A stretch of DNA of 64,000 nt from positions 372,001 through 436,000 of the forward strand of contig NZ_JANHGR010000001.1 in NCBI RefSeq assembly GCF_026616205.1. The letters are read 5' to 3'. A program made the translations under genes and the position numbers. A model generated the notes under the pieces. That model had not been told where the DNA came from, did no database searches, and saw only the letters and a program-made list of their open reading frames with translations. Shown here in pieces: positions 17,647 through 26,729 of this stretch (position 1 is its first letter; every line of letters starts with the position of its first letter). This DNA is from Halolamina litorea (lineage in GTDB: Archaea > Halobacteriota > Halobacteria > Halobacteriales > Haloferacaceae).

Positions 17647-17682
17647 TGTACGAATCGGGTATACAGTGTACAACTTTGTACA
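17647..17682. promoter_or_regulatory. TGTACA palindrome, candidate TRP-box operator of trpDFEG
   Basis: TGTACAACTTTGTACA (17667-17682) is a perfect 16-bp palindrome holding two TGTACA hexamers 10 bp apart, and a third near-copy TGTACG (17647-17652) lies 20 bp from the first. On the minus strand it sits between the TATA-like GGCTTAACT (complement of 17686-17694) and the trpD ATG, over the expected transcription start. TGTACA is the TRP-box recognised by TrpY in Methanothermobacter, which represses trp genes when tryptophan is present. That an analogous regulator acts here is inference. Confidence 0.75.
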
Positions 17683-17685
17683 TTC

Positions 17686-17694
17686 AGTTAAGCC
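17686..17694 (-). promoter_or_regulatory. TATA-like element of the trp operon
   Basis: GGCTTAACT on the minus strand, 57-65 bp before the trpD ATG. It implies a transcript start near 17664 and therefore a leader of about 35 nt, longer than usual for this genome. Confidence 0.5.
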
Positions 17695-17803
17695 TTCCGT
17701 GCGACGGCGGGGCAGACCCCCGGTCACGAACCGCCCGCCGGAGCCGACTTCGAAAGCTTCAACTAAACCCGCGGGATAGATAGAGTGCGAAGTAAGCCCG
17801 GTC

Positions 17804-17878
17804 GGGTTGGTAGTCTAGTCCGGTTATGACACCTCCTTGACATGGAGGAGGCCGGCGGTTCAAATCCGCCCCAACCCA
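17804..17878 (+). tRNA. tRNA-Val (anticodon GAC)
   Basis: A complete 75-nt cloverleaf. The acceptor stem pairs GGGTTGG (17804-17810) with CCAACCC (17871-17877), and A17878 is the discriminator. The anticodon stem pairs CCTCC with GGAGG around the loop TTGACAT, with anticodon GAC at 17839-17841. The T arm is GGCGG-TTCAAAT-CCGCC. CCA is not encoded and no intron is present. Confidence 0.96.
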
Positions 17879-18143
17879 TCCGTTTTACCGTACGATCACT
17901 CAACGCAGAGACATCCATTCTCTCACGTAACTACCGTCGGACACCACTCGCCGCGTGATCCGCGTCCTCCGGGTTCTCCCCGTCGGCCGGGAGTACTCTG
18001 ACGAACTCCCCTCCCACCCATGACGTACTCCGGTACGATTCCGCGTACTCTTCCCCATGGAGATGTCGTAAGGCCGCTCCATGGTCCTGAACCATCAGAT
18101 AAATCAGCGGTTTTATCCAACACTACCCGAACCGTTCACCTAT
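17879..18143. other. Intergenic stretch between tRNA-Val and the lipoprotein gene
   Basis: No convincing gene. A T-rich segment CCGTTTTACC directly follows the tRNA and may end its transcript. Short minus-strand frames between 17900 and 18123 are Arg/Ser-rich without a promoter and are not supported. The lipoprotein's TATA box TTTTATCC lies at 18111-18118. Confidence 0.5.
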
Positions 18144-19010
18144 ATGCCTCGTGACATGCTCTCACGCCGCGCCGTCGTCTCGACAGTCGGGCTAAGTCTC
18201 GCCGCTCTCGCAGGCTGTTCCACAAGCGGTAGCTCGCCCGCTTCGGAGTCAGCGACGGACGCCCGGACAGCATCGACGAGCACGGCGTCGCCGACAGCGT
18301 CTCTGACGGCGACCGACGAACCGACGGTGGAGCCGACCGAGACACCGTCAGCCTCGCTCGAACTCCCGGAGGGCGTAACAGCCGATGGCATCGAGAACGC
18401 CGAGGCGCTCGTCGAGGCGACGAAGGCAGCACTCGTCGAGAACAGCTACGACATCACCACGACGCTCTTTTCCGGCTCGTCAGAGAACCTGCTCAGACAA
18501 CAGTACCGGAGTAGCCTCGAACAGCAACGCCACTGGTTCAGGTTCGAACAGTCCTCCTCGACTACCGAGGTCTTCGTCGAGAGCGGCACAACCTACATCA
18601 AGTTGACACAGGACGGCGAAACGAACTACACACAGCAAGCCGCAGAGCAGTCGTTCGAGGAACAACACAGGTCCGCCGACGTCGTCTCCATGCTCGGCGG
18701 CGGCGAGACCCTCGGCGGCATCCTCCGACTGGGCGAGTACACGCCCGCGACGATGGACGAGTACAACGACCGCGACGTCGTCGATTTCGAGTTCGACGGC
18801 ATCGACGAGAGCGAGATCGACGGTACCGTCTCGGAGTCGAGCGGGGACCTGCTCGTCACCCCGGCGAGTGTCGTGTTCGACGCCGCGGTTCGCATGACTG
18901 TGACCGCCGACGGGGAGTCACAGGCCTACGGGAACAGCTTTACCGTCAACGAACTCGGCTCGGTCCGGGTATCGCGGCCGTCCTGGGTCGAGGAACAGTT
19001 CGACCAGTGA
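18144..19010 (+). CDS. Secreted lipoprotein, haloarchaeal conserved (DUF7537-like)
   Basis: An exported lipoprotein of 288 residues. The N-terminus has SRRAVVSTVGLSLAALAGC, a twin-arginine-type signal with lipobox LAGC, followed by a Ser/Thr-rich tether. The body begins LPEGVTADGIENAEALVEAT and then alternates strands, which resembles my memory of the haloarchaeal lipoprotein family DUF7537; this is not verified. TTTTATCC is 26-33 bp upstream of the ATG at 18144; a second ATG at 18156 is possible. Function unknown. It stands alone after the tRNA, in slightly less GC-rich DNA than its neighbours. Confidence 0.72.
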   Translation: MPRDMLSRRAVVSTVGLSLAALAGCSTSGSSPASESATDARTASTSTASPTASLTATDEPTVEPTETPSASLELPEGVTADGIENAEALVEATKAALVENSYDITTTLFSGSSENLLRQQYRSSLEQQRHWFRFEQSSSTTEVFVESGTTYIKLTQDGETNYTQQAAEQSFEEQHRSADVVSMLGGGETLGGILRLGEYTPATMDEYNDRDVVDFEFDGIDESEIDGTVSESSGDLLVTPASVVFDAAVRMTVTADGESQAYGNSFTVNELGSVRVSRPSWVEEQFDQ

Positions 19011-19034
19011 GCAGTTCCGCCGCCGCCCGTTCCC

Positions 19035-19370
19035 TCACCCGGACTCGCCGGGTAGCAACTGCCCCCACATCACCTTCTCCACCAGTCGGACCGTCATCGG
19101 CGCCGCCACCGTGATCCGACAGGAGAGCCGCGGGTAGCCGTACCGCGCCGCCGCCGCGTCGTGCCAGTGGGTCGGCTCCGGGCCGGACGCCACTTCGACG
19201 CCGCAGGTGCCACAGAGGCCCCGCCCGCCGCAGTTGCCGTGTTTCGAGACGCTCCCGTACACCTCGAAGCCGGCGTCAAGCAGCGCGTCCCGCAGCGTTC
19301 GCCCGCACGCCACGTCGATAGTCGTACGCTCCTCACCATCGACGACCGTCACGGGGACCGTCTCGCTCAT
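19035..19370 (-). CDS. 2Fe-2S ferredoxin-like protein
   Basis: A 111-residue soluble protein with the plant-type cluster pattern: Cys47, Cys53 and Cys56 in NCGGRGLCGTC, and Cys84 in RLSCRI. The N-terminal strand pair TVPVTVVDGEERTTIDV is the beta-grasp start. Unlike the main haloarchaeal ferredoxin it has no large acidic insertion. Electron partner unknown. It converges with the lipoprotein gene and diverges from the permease. Confidence 0.85.
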   Translation of the reverse strand: MSETVPVTVVDGEERTTIDVACGRTLRDALLDAGFEVYGSVSKHGNCGGRGLCGTCGVEVASGPEPTHWHDAAAARYGYPRLSCRITVAAPMTVRLVEKVMWGQLLPGESG

Positions 19371-19471
19371 GCCGTCGCCTTCGGCGCCCGGCGACGTGAG
19401 TTCGGGGGTCCCCGGAGCGGCCGTCCGGGCCGTCCCTCACCTTCTTGGTGGCTGAAACGAACCCGGGGAGC

Positions 19472-20896
19472 ATGTCCACGGAGACCCGGGAGGGAACGAA
19501 CAGGGACGGTGAGTCGCCCGAGCAGGTCGCGCTCCCCGCGACCGAGGGCGAGACGACCGTCACCGAGGAGGGCTCGGAGTTGGAGCGCTCCATCGGGTTG
19601 GTCGGCGGGATCGCCATCGGCGTCGGGACGATGATCGGCGCCGGGATCTTCGTCTTCCCGGGGCTGGCGGCCGGCCGTGCGGGGCCGGCGGCGGCTGGGT
19701 CGTTCGCCATCGGCGCCGTCATCGCCCTGTTGGTCGCGCTTCCGGCGTCCGAACTCGCGACGGCGATGCCGGAGTCCGGTGGCGGCTACTACTTCGTCTC
19801 GCGGGCGCTCGGGGCGCTCCCGGGCGCGGTCGTCGGTCTCAGCATCTGGCTGGGCCTGGTGTTCGCGACGGCGTTCTACCTCGTCAGCTTCGGCAGCTAC
19901 GCCGCCGCGCTGCTCACGGAGGCCGGCGTGGCGTTCGGCGGCGCCCCGGTCGTGGAGGTGCTGGCGCTGGGGTTCGGCGGCCTCCTCACCGCGCTGAACC
20001 TCCTCGGCACCGAGAACGCCACGACGCTGCAGAACTACGTCGTCGGCCTACTGCTGACCATTCTGGTCCTGTTCCTCGGCTACGGCGGCCTCGACGCGCT
20101 CGGCGTCTTCGGCGCCGAACGCACGCCCGAGCGGTTCATGCCGTTCGGGCCGCTGTCGATGGTCACGACCGCGGCGCTGGTGTTCACCTCCTACCTCGGC
20201 TTCGCACAGGTAGCGACCGTCGCCGGCGACATCGAGAACCCCGGCCGGAACCTCCCGCTGGCGATGATCGGCTCCGTCGCCATCGTGGCGGTGCTCTACG
20301 TGGCCACCATCTTCGTCGCCACCAGCGCGTTCGGGAGCGACAGCCTCTCGGCGTTCGGGGAGACCGCCATCGTCGAGGTGGCTCGCGCCTTCGGCGGCGG
20401 CGTCGGTGCGCTGGCGATCCTGCTCGGCGGCCTGCTCGCCACGGTTTCGAGCGCGAACGCGTCGATCCTCTCGACCTCCCGGGCGGTGTTCGCGGTGAGC
20501 AAGGACGCCCTGCTGCCCCGGACTGCCAGCCGCGTGAACCTCCGCTACGGGACTCCCCACGTGGCGCTGTCGATGGCCGGCGGGCCCGTGCTGGCGCTGG
20601 TCGCGTTGGGGGAGGTCGAGGTGCTCGCCGAGGTGGCCTCCTTCCTCCACCTCGTGATGTACGGGCTGATCTGTGTCGCGCTGCTGGCGATGCGCCGCGA
20701 CGAACCGGAGTGGTACGACCCCGAGTTCCGGGTGCCCGCCCACCGACTGGTCGCGGGGCTCGGCGCCACCGCGAGCTTTGGGCTCATCGCGTTCATGCAA
20801 CGGGAGTCACAGGTGGTCGGCGGCGCCATCATGCTCGCCACCGCCGGCTGGTACAAGTACTACGCCGCGGACGTCCAGCTCAAGGGGGTGCTGTAG
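19472..20896 (+). CDS. APC-superfamily amino acid permease
   Basis: Membrane transporter of 474 residues with about twelve helices. The first helix has the APC signature [16 protein letters not shown], and [27 protein letters not shown] marks the helix 6 region. An acidic soluble N-terminus of about 35 residues precedes it. The ATG at 19472 is chosen over an upstream TTG. The stop is immediately followed by the ATG of a UspA-domain gene; in many haloarchaea these parts are joined as one protein or one operon, so UspA probably modulates transport. Confidence 0.9.
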   Translation: MSTETREGTNRDGESPEQVALPATEGETTVTEEGSELERSIGLVGGIAIGVGTMIGAGIFVFPGLAAGRAGPAAAGSFAIGAVIALLVALPASELATAMPESGGGYYFVSRALGALPGAVVGLSIWLGLVFATAFYLVSFGSYAAALLTEAGVAFGGAPVVEVLALGFGGLLTALNLLGTENATTLQNYVVGLLLTILVLFLGYGGLDALGVFGAERTPERFMPFGPLSMVTTAALVFTSYLGFAQVATVAGDIENPGRNLPLAMIGSVAIVAVLYVATIFVATSAFGSDSLSAFGETAIVEVARAFGGGVGALAILLGGLLATVSSANASILSTSRAVFAVSKDALLPRTASRVNLRYGTPHVALSMAGGPVLALVALGEVEVLAEVASFLHLVMYGLICVALLAMRRDEPEWYDPEFRVPAHRLVAGLGATASFGLIAFMQRESQVVGGAIMLATAGWYKYYAADVQLKGVL

Positions 20897-21661
20897 ATGG
20901 CCGACGACGACACCGGGCCGGCGTCGCCCACCGAGAGCCCGGCGCTCCGCATCCGCGAGCCGCCGAAGGTGCTCGTCCCCGTCGAGGTGCTGGAGGGGCA
21001 GTCGGTCTCCACCCAGTTGGTCGAGTTCCTCGCGCCCGCGGAGGTGGTGCTGCTCGGCTACCACGTCCTCCCCGAGCAGACGCCGACCGAGCAGGCGAGC
21101 ATGCAGTTCGAGGACCGCGCCCGCGGGGCCGTCGACGACATCGCCGAGGCGTTCCGCGAGGCCGGCCGCGAGGTCGAGACCCGGGTCGTGTTCACTCACG
21201 ACCGCGACGCGACCGTCGACCGCGTCGCCGCCGAGGCGGACGTGACGGCCGTCCTGCTGCCAAACCCCGTCGCCGACGTGGCGGACGTCCTCGTTCCCAT
21301 CCGCGGCGCAATCGACGCCGGCCGGCTGGCCGACCTCGTGGCGACGCTGCTCGCCGACTCCCGAGGCGCGGTCACGCTCTGGGGCATCGACACCGGCGGC
21401 GAGTTCGACGCCGCTGCAGCCGTCGACCGTGCCCGCGGGACGCTCCTCGACCGTGGGCTCGCCGCGGACCGCGTTCGAACCGAGGTCTCCGAATCCGACG
21501 CGCCCGCCCGGGCCGTCATCGAGCGTTCCCCGGAGTTCGACGTGATCGTTATGGGCGAGAGCGGTCCCGACCTCCTCTCCCTGCTGCTCGGCGACCCAGC
21601 AGAGCGCGTCGCGGAGGGCGCCGTCGCCCCTGTCTTGGTCGTCCGCGAGCGGTCGGGGTAG
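20897..21661 (+). CDS. Universal stress protein (UspA) domain protein
   Basis: A 254-residue cytoplasmic protein. Two UspA-like alpha/beta units are visible: KVLVPVEVLEGQSVSTQLVEFL with ATAVLLPNPVADV in the first half, and SDAPARAVIERSPEFDVIVMGESGPD with a degenerate ATP loop LLSLLLGDPAERVAEGAVAPVLVV in the second. It starts on the base after the permease stop, so the two are surely coupled. Likely a nucleotide-sensing partner of the permease. Confidence 0.85.
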   Translation: MADDDTGPASPTESPALRIREPPKVLVPVEVLEGQSVSTQLVEFLAPAEVVLLGYHVLPEQTPTEQASMQFEDRARGAVDDIAEAFREAGREVETRVVFTHDRDATVDRVAAEADVTAVLLPNPVADVADVLVPIRGAIDAGRLADLVATLLADSRGAVTLWGIDTGGEFDAAAAVDRARGTLLDRGLAADRVRTEVSESDAPARAVIERSPEFDVIVMGESGPDLLSLLLGDPAERVAEGAVAPVLVVRERSG

Positions 21662-21733
21662 GCCGGCCGGGCCGTCGAACTCCCCGGGGGCGGGCTCACC
21701 GTTCTCGCCGTGCTCGCGGTGACCGACGGGGCG

Positions 21734-21982
21734 ATGCCGATGTTCGTACTCTTCCTCGGCGGGCTGGTGCTGGTCACGTTCACGCTGGGTGCGAGCAACG
21801 TCCGCCGGCCCGCCCCCAGCGAGCACCACCGCGGCGGCAGCGTTGACTTCGATGCCCACCCCGAGGAACACCCGAACAAGCGGCGGTACCTCGCTATCGA
21901 CCGTATCGGCGCGCTGTACGGCCTCGGCCTCGTAGTGTTCGGCGGCGCCGCGTTCACGATGGGCGGATCGCTGGCGCTGTAA
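21734..21982 (+). CDS. Small hypothetical membrane protein
   Basis: An 82-residue protein with an N-terminal membrane segment (MPMFVLFLGGLVLVTFTLG), a polar His/Asp-rich middle with DFDAHPEEHPNKRR, and a second membrane segment at the end. Start choice is uncertain: GTG at 21710 and ATG at 21740 are also in frame. It follows the UspA gene by 72 bp on the same strand and may belong to that operon. No recognised domain. Confidence 0.55.
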   Translation: MPMFVLFLGGLVLVTFTLGASNVRRPAPSEHHRGGSVDFDAHPEEHPNKRRYLAIDRIGALYGLGLVVFGGAAFTMGGSLAL

Positions 21983-22035
21983 CGCGGGGCACTACCGCGG
22001 AAGCTTTAGCCCCCGGGATGTACCTTTCTGCAACG

Positions 22036-23667
22036 ATGGCAGAGGACTCCACGGACCGGCGTACGTTCCTCTCGGCGGTCGGCGGCGCCGCGGCGGCGGC
22101 GCTGGCCGGCTGCACCGGCGACGGGGGGAGCCCCACCGACGGCGGCACGTCGTCGCCCGTTCCTCCCGCGACCCAAACCGACGTGTCGACACCCGAGGGT
22201 GGTCCACAGTCCGGCGGCACCCTCCGGGTCGGGTTCGAGTCCGAACTCACCGGTCTCGACCCTCACCGGACCGGGAGCGTCGTCTCGTGGCTGGTCAACT
22301 TCAACGTCTGTGAGACGCTGATCACCTTCGCGGACGGCGCGCCGGCCGCGCGGCTGGCGACCGACTGGGAGATCGGCGACGACGGCCGCACCTACACCTT
22401 CACGCTGACCGAGGACGCCCGCTTCCACCCGCCGGTCGACCGGCAGATGACCGCCGAGGACGTGGTCTACTCCTTCGAACGGATGAACCAGGAGGGCGCG
22501 ATGGGCTCGGACCTCGCGGCCGTCGAGTCGATCGAGGCCACCGGCGACTACGAGGTCACGTTCACGCTCTCGGGCACGTTCGCGCCCTTCTTCAACTTCC
22601 TCGGGCGCGTCCCGTGGGTCGTCGTCCCCGAGGAGGCCGTCGAGGCACAGGGCGGTGAACTCGGCGACTTTCAGGAGCCCGTGGGAACGGGCCCGTTCGT
22701 GTTCTCGGAGTACGAACCCGGCGACAGCCTCACGCTCTCGGCGTTCGCGGAGTACCGCGAGGAGGGCGTCCCGCTGCTCGACGCCGTCGAGATCACGCCG
22801 ATCCCGGACGCCGACTCCCGGGTCGCCGCGCTCCGTGGCGGCGACATGGACATGGTCCGGGGGGTCTCCGGCAGCGACGCCGACACGCTCCGCGAGAGCG
22901 AGGAGACCAAACTCTCCCGACAGAGCGGCACCGAGTGGGGCCAACTCCACATCAACTGCAGCGAGGCGCCGTGGGACGACCCGGCGGTCCGCCGCGCCGT
23001 CGCGCACGTCGTCGACCGCGAGGCGATCGTCGAAGCCGCCGTCTCGGGCTACGGGCGGGCGGCGTGGCAGCCCTACGCCGAGGACAGCATCTGGCACTAC
23101 GACCTCGGCGACAGCCGGCGAACCCGGGACGTCGAACGCGCCCAACAGATCCTCGAGGACGCCGGCAACCCCCTCGAGGGCGAGACGCTGACGATCAAGA
23201 CCAACACGCGCTACTCGCTGATGGAGACTACCGCGGACCTGCTCGTGGCCAACCTCGCCGAAGCCGGCATCGACGCCGAGACCGAGGTACTCGAGTGGGG
23301 AACCCAACTGGAGGACTTCATCACGGGCAACTTCGGCGCGATGGCGTTCTCGGTGCCGTTCAAGATCGACCCCGACCGGCACTACTACGGCTTCGTCCAC
23401 CCCGACGGCACCCAGTTCAACCACTACGGGGCGGATCAGCCCGACGCCGACCGGATGTACGAACTGCTCGAACAGGGCCGCAGCGAGACCGACGAGGAGA
23501 CGCGGATCGAGACCTACGCCGAGTTCGAGGGACTGGTCAACAAGAACTGCCCGTGGATCTCGATCGCACGCGTCGACGGCATCGCGGGGCTCAGGTCCAA
23601 CGTCTACGGGAACCAGCCGTGGCTCCTGCCCTACACCCGCTTCTGGACGATGTGGAAGGGGGAGTGA
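22036..23667 (+). CDS. Dipeptide/oligopeptide ABC transporter substrate-binding lipoprotein
   Basis: Solute-binding protein of family 5 (DppA/OppA type), 543 residues. It is exported by the Tat route and lipid-anchored: DRRTFLSAVGG followed by the lipobox LAGC with Cys26. The domain starts GGTLRVGFESELTGLDPHRTGS and includes the SWLVNFNVCETL and NCSEAPWDDPAVRRAVAHVVDRE segments of the family. GCTTTAG at 22003-22009 is about 27 bp before this ATG, which favours it over 22018. First gene of a complete five-gene uptake operon. Confidence 0.94.
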   Translation: MAEDSTDRRTFLSAVGGAAAAALAGCTGDGGSPTDGGTSSPVPPATQTDVSTPEGGPQSGGTLRVGFESELTGLDPHRTGSVVSWLVNFNVCETLITFADGAPAARLATDWEIGDDGRTYTFTLTEDARFHPPVDRQMTAEDVVYSFERMNQEGAMGSDLAAVESIEATGDYEVTFTLSGTFAPFFNFLGRVPWVVVPEEAVEAQGGELGDFQEPVGTGPFVFSEYEPGDSLTLSAFAEYREEGVPLLDAVEITPIPDADSRVAALRGGDMDMVRGVSGSDADTLRESEETKLSRQSGTEWGQLHINCSEAPWDDPAVRRAVAHVVDREAIVEAAVSGYGRAAWQPYAEDSIWHYDLGDSRRTRDVERAQQILEDAGNPLEGETLTIKTNTRYSLMETTADLLVANLAEAGIDAETEVLEWGTQLEDFITGNFGAMAFSVPFKIDPDRHYYGFVHPDGTQFNHYGADQPDADRMYELLEQGRSETDEETRIETYAEFEGLVNKNCPWISIARVDGIAGLRSNVYGNQPWLLPYTRFWTMWKGE

Positions 23668-23679
23668 GACCGGGCGGCG

Positions 23680-24636
23680 ATGGTCTCACGGCTGCAGGCG
23701 TTCATGGTCCGGCGGCTGCTCTGGGCGCTGCCGGTGCTCGCGTTGGTTTCGGTCGCCGTCTTCGGCCTCGTCAGGATGGTCCCCGGCGATCCGGCCATCG
23801 TGATGCTCGGCGCCGACGCCTCGCCCGAGCGGCTCGCGGCGGTCCGCGCGGAGATGGGGCTGAACGAGCCGATCCACGTCCAGTACGTCGACTACGTGGC
23901 TGACGCCCTCCGTGGGGACCTCGGGCGCTCCTACGTCACCGACCGCTCGGTCAGCGCCGCCATCGCCGGCCGCCTGCCGACGACGCTGTTTCTCACGCTC
24001 GCGGGCTTTCTGGTCTCGATCACGGTCGCCATCCCTGCCGGCCTGCTGAGCGCGACCAACCGCGGGAACGCGCTCGACGGCGTCGGCCTCGGCTTCGGCC
24101 TGCTCGGGGTATCGGTCCCGAACTTCTGGCTGGGCGTCGTGCTCCTGCTCCTGTTCGGGGTCTCCCTCGACTGGCTCCCGGTGGCGGGCTACGTCTCACC
24201 GCTGGAGGACCCCGTCGAGGGGGTTCGCTACCTGATCCTCCCGGGGATCACCCTCGGGACGGCGATGGCCGCCGTCGTCACGCGCATGCTCCGCTCTGAA
24301 CTGCTCGAAGAGCTCCGCCGGGAGTACCTCGACGCCGTCCGGATGAAGGGCGTCGGCGAACTCCGCGTGCTGGCCCACGCGACGAAGAACGCCTTCATCC
24401 CGGTCGTGACGGTGATCGGGATGCAGTTCGGCTACCTGCTGGGCGGCTCGGTCGTCATCGAGCAGGTGTTCTCGATCCCGGGGATGGGTCGGCTGCTCAT
24501 CGACGCCATCGGCAGCCGCGACTACATCACCCTGCAGGGGGTCGTGCTCGTCTACACGACCTTTTTCGTCGTCGTCAACGTCGTCGTCGACGCGGCGTAC
24601 TTCTACCTGAACCCGAAGCTGCGGGGTGAGGGATGA
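23680..24636 (+). CDS. Dipeptide/oligopeptide ABC transporter permease (DppB type)
   Basis: Inner-membrane channel subunit of 318 residues with about six helices. The N-terminal RLLWALPVLALVSVAVFGLVRMVPGDPA and the EAA-type loop EYLDAVRMKGVGELRVLAHATKNA are diagnostic of DppB/OppB. It starts 12 bp after the binding protein and overlaps the second permease by 4 bp (ATGA). Confidence 0.94.
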   Translation: MVSRLQAFMVRRLLWALPVLALVSVAVFGLVRMVPGDPAIVMLGADASPERLAAVRAEMGLNEPIHVQYVDYVADALRGDLGRSYVTDRSVSAAIAGRLPTTLFLTLAGFLVSITVAIPAGLLSATNRGNALDGVGLGFGLLGVSVPNFWLGVVLLLLFGVSLDWLPVAGYVSPLEDPVEGVRYLILPGITLGTAMAAVVTRMLRSELLEELRREYLDAVRMKGVGELRVLAHATKNAFIPVVTVIGMQFGYLLGGSVVIEQVFSIPGMGRLLIDAIGSRDYITLQGVVLVYTTFFVVVNVVVDAAYFYLNPKLRGEG

Positions 24637-25547
24637 GCGACGCGAACGCCGACGACGGCGCCGACGCCGTCGACCGTGGCTGGACCGATTCCCCGCTCGC
24701 CCGCCGGACGAGAGCCTTCGCCGCGCGGTTCCGCCGGAACAACCTCGCGATGGGCGGCCTGCTCATCACCGGCGCCGTGCTCCTGATCGCCCTCTTCGCG
24801 CCGATCCTCGCCCCCTATGACCCGACGGCCGTCGACGTGCCCGCGCGCCTGCAGGGGCCGAGCCTCGCCCACCCGATGGGGACCGATCGCTACGGCCGGG
24901 ACCTGCTCTCGCGGGTACTGTTCGGCGCCCGGATCGCCCTGCAGGTTGCCGTTGCCACCCCGCTGGTCGCCGGCGCCGTCGGCGTCCCCATCGGCCTGCT
25001 GGCGGGCTACGCCGGCGGCCGCGTCGACGACGCGCTGATGCGGCTGATGGACTCGATCTTCGCGTTCCCGGCGATCCTGCTCGGGCTGACGCTCGTGGCC
25101 GTGTTCGGCCAGTCCCTGACCAATATCGTGCTGGCGCTCGGGATCGTCTACATCCCCCAGTTCGCCCGCGTCACCCGCGGCAGCGCCGTCTCGGTGGTCG
25201 AGGAGGAGCACGTCCGCGTCGCGCGCTCGCTGGGAGCCTCCCACGTCCGGATCATCGCCGTCCACGTCCTGCCGTTCTGCCTCTCGGCGATCCTCGTGCA
25301 GGCGACGGTGACGGCCGCGCTGGCCATCGTGCTGGAGTCCTCGCTTTCGTTCCTCGGTGTCGGCGTCCCCTCGCCGAAACCCTCGTGGGGGTCGATCCTC
25401 CGGGTCGGCAAGGGGTTCGTCGACAGCGGGGAGTGGTGGTACAGCGTCTTCCCGGGGCTGGCCATCGTCGTCGCCGTCCTCGGCTTCAACCTCCTCGGGG
25501 ACGGCCTGCGCGACGTACTCGACCCCCGAACCGACCCAAACAGGTGA
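24633..25547 (+). CDS. Dipeptide/oligopeptide ABC transporter permease (DppC type)
   Basis: Second channel subunit, 304 residues. It has an extended acidic N-terminus (about 1-40), the DppC-type HPMGTDRYGRDLLSRVLFGAR segment, and the EAA loop EEEHVRVARSLGASHVRIIAVHVLP. Pairs with the DppB-type subunit and is followed by the first ATPase after 6 bp. Confidence 0.94.
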   Translation: MSDANADDGADAVDRGWTDSPLARRTRAFAARFRRNNLAMGGLLITGAVLLIALFAPILAPYDPTAVDVPARLQGPSLAHPMGTDRYGRDLLSRVLFGARIALQVAVATPLVAGAVGVPIGLLAGYAGGRVDDALMRLMDSIFAFPAILLGLTLVAVFGQSLTNIVLALGIVYIPQFARVTRGSAVSVVEEEHVRVARSLGASHVRIIAVHVLPFCLSAILVQATVTAALAIVLESSLSFLGVGVPSPKPSWGSILRVGKGFVDSGEWWYSVFPGLAIVVAVLGFNLLGDGLRDVLDPRTDPNR

Positions 25548-25553
25548 CCATCG

Positions 25554-26729
25554 ATGGCTGACACTCACTCCACGACCGACGCCCCGTCGACGCCGAGCGG
25601 CGCCGATGCCGGGGAGACTGTCGACGGCCACGACACCGGCCCCGCCGACCAGCCCCTCCTCCGAGTCGAGGACCTCAGAACCCAGTTCGGCCACAGGGAC
25701 CCACTCGTCGCCGTCGACGGCGTGGGATTCGACCTCCGGGCCGGCGAGACGCTCGGCGTCGTCGGCGAGTCCGGCGCCGGGAAATCCGTCACCGTCCGCT
25801 CTATCGTCGGCCTGATCGGCGACGGCGACGTCTCCGGTTCGGTGCGCTGGCGCGGCGAGGAACTGGTCGGCGCGTCCACCCGGGAGCTCCGCGAGGTCCG
25901 GGGCTCCGGGATCGGGATGGTGTTCCAGAACGCCGAGGCCGCGTTCGACCCGAGCCGTACCGTCGGCGCCCAGATCGTCGAGGCGGTCCGGGCGAGCCGA
26001 GAGGTGTCGAAGGACGAGGCCCGCGAGGAGGCGATCGACCTGCTCGCGGAGGTCGGCATCGGCGACCCGGCGGGGCGGTTCCGTGACTACCCCCACGAGT
26101 ACTCCGGCGGCATGGCCCAGCGCGCGATGGTGGCGATGGCGCTGGCCGGCGAACCGGACCTCCTGATCGCCGACGAGCCGACGACGGGGCTGGACGTGAG
26201 CGTGCAGGCCGGCCTCGTCGACCTGCTCCGGGACCTCGTCGCCGACCGCGGGATGTCACTGCTGCTGATCAGTCACGACCTCGGGGTGGTCTCCCAACTC
26301 TGTGAACGGATCGCGGTGATGTACGCCGGCCGGATCATCGAGCGCGGCTCCCGGAAGGCGCTGCTCGGCTCACCTCGACACCCCTACACGCAGGCGTTCC
26401 TCCGGAGCGTCCCCGACGTGGACGTGCGCCGGGATCTGGAACCGATCGGCGGCTCGCCGCCAAGTCTTGAGGACCCACCCGCAGGCTGTCGGTTCCACCC
26501 GCGCTGTCCGGCCGCCGAGGCCGGGCTCTGTGACGCCGCGGTGCCGCCGACGGTGCGGTTCGCTGACGGCGGCGACGACGGCACGAGCGGCGACGGCGAC
26601 GATGCTCCTACCGACGCCACCGCCCACGAGGCGACCTGCTACGCCTACACCGAGGACCACCCCGGCGGCGACGCCTACGACCGCTCGGCAGTCGAGTCGA
26701 TCGAGTGGCGTGGAGGTGAGAGCCGATGA
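25554..26729 (+). CDS. Dipeptide/oligopeptide ABC transporter ATP-binding protein (DppD type)
   Basis: First ATPase of the importer, 391 residues. Walker A GESGAGKS, signature YSGGMAQRAM, and Walker B LLIADEPTTGLDV are intact. The C-terminal oligopeptide-type extension includes PPAGCRFHPRCPAAEAGLC, which can hold an Fe-S cluster in related proteins. An acidic spacer of about 40 residues starts the protein and another lies near 340. Overlaps the next ATPase by 4 bp. Confidence 0.94.
   Translation: MADTHSTTDAPSTPSGADAGETVDGHDTGPADQPLLRVEDLRTQFGHRDPLVAVDGVGFDLRAGETLGVVGESGAGKSVTVRSIVGLIGDGDVSGSVRWRGEELVGASTRELREVRGSGIGMVFQNAEAAFDPSRTVGAQIVEAVRASREVSKDEAREEAIDLLAEVGIGDPAGRFRDYPHEYSGGMAQRAMVAMALAGEPDLLIADEPTTGLDVSVQAGLVDLLRDLVADRGMSLLLISHDLGVVSQLCERIAVMYAGRIIERGSRKALLGSPRHPYTQAFLRSVPDVDVRRDLEPIGGSPPSLEDPPAGCRFHPRCPAAEAGLCDAAVPPTVRFADGGDDGTSGDGDDAPTDATAHEATCYAYTEDHPGGDAYDRSAVESIEWRGGESR

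Noticed and set aside
17804-19010. Genomic island inserted at tRNA-Val.
   Set aside because: The region after the tRNA holds a single lipoprotein gene; I found no integrase and no repeated copy of the tRNA 3' end in the window.
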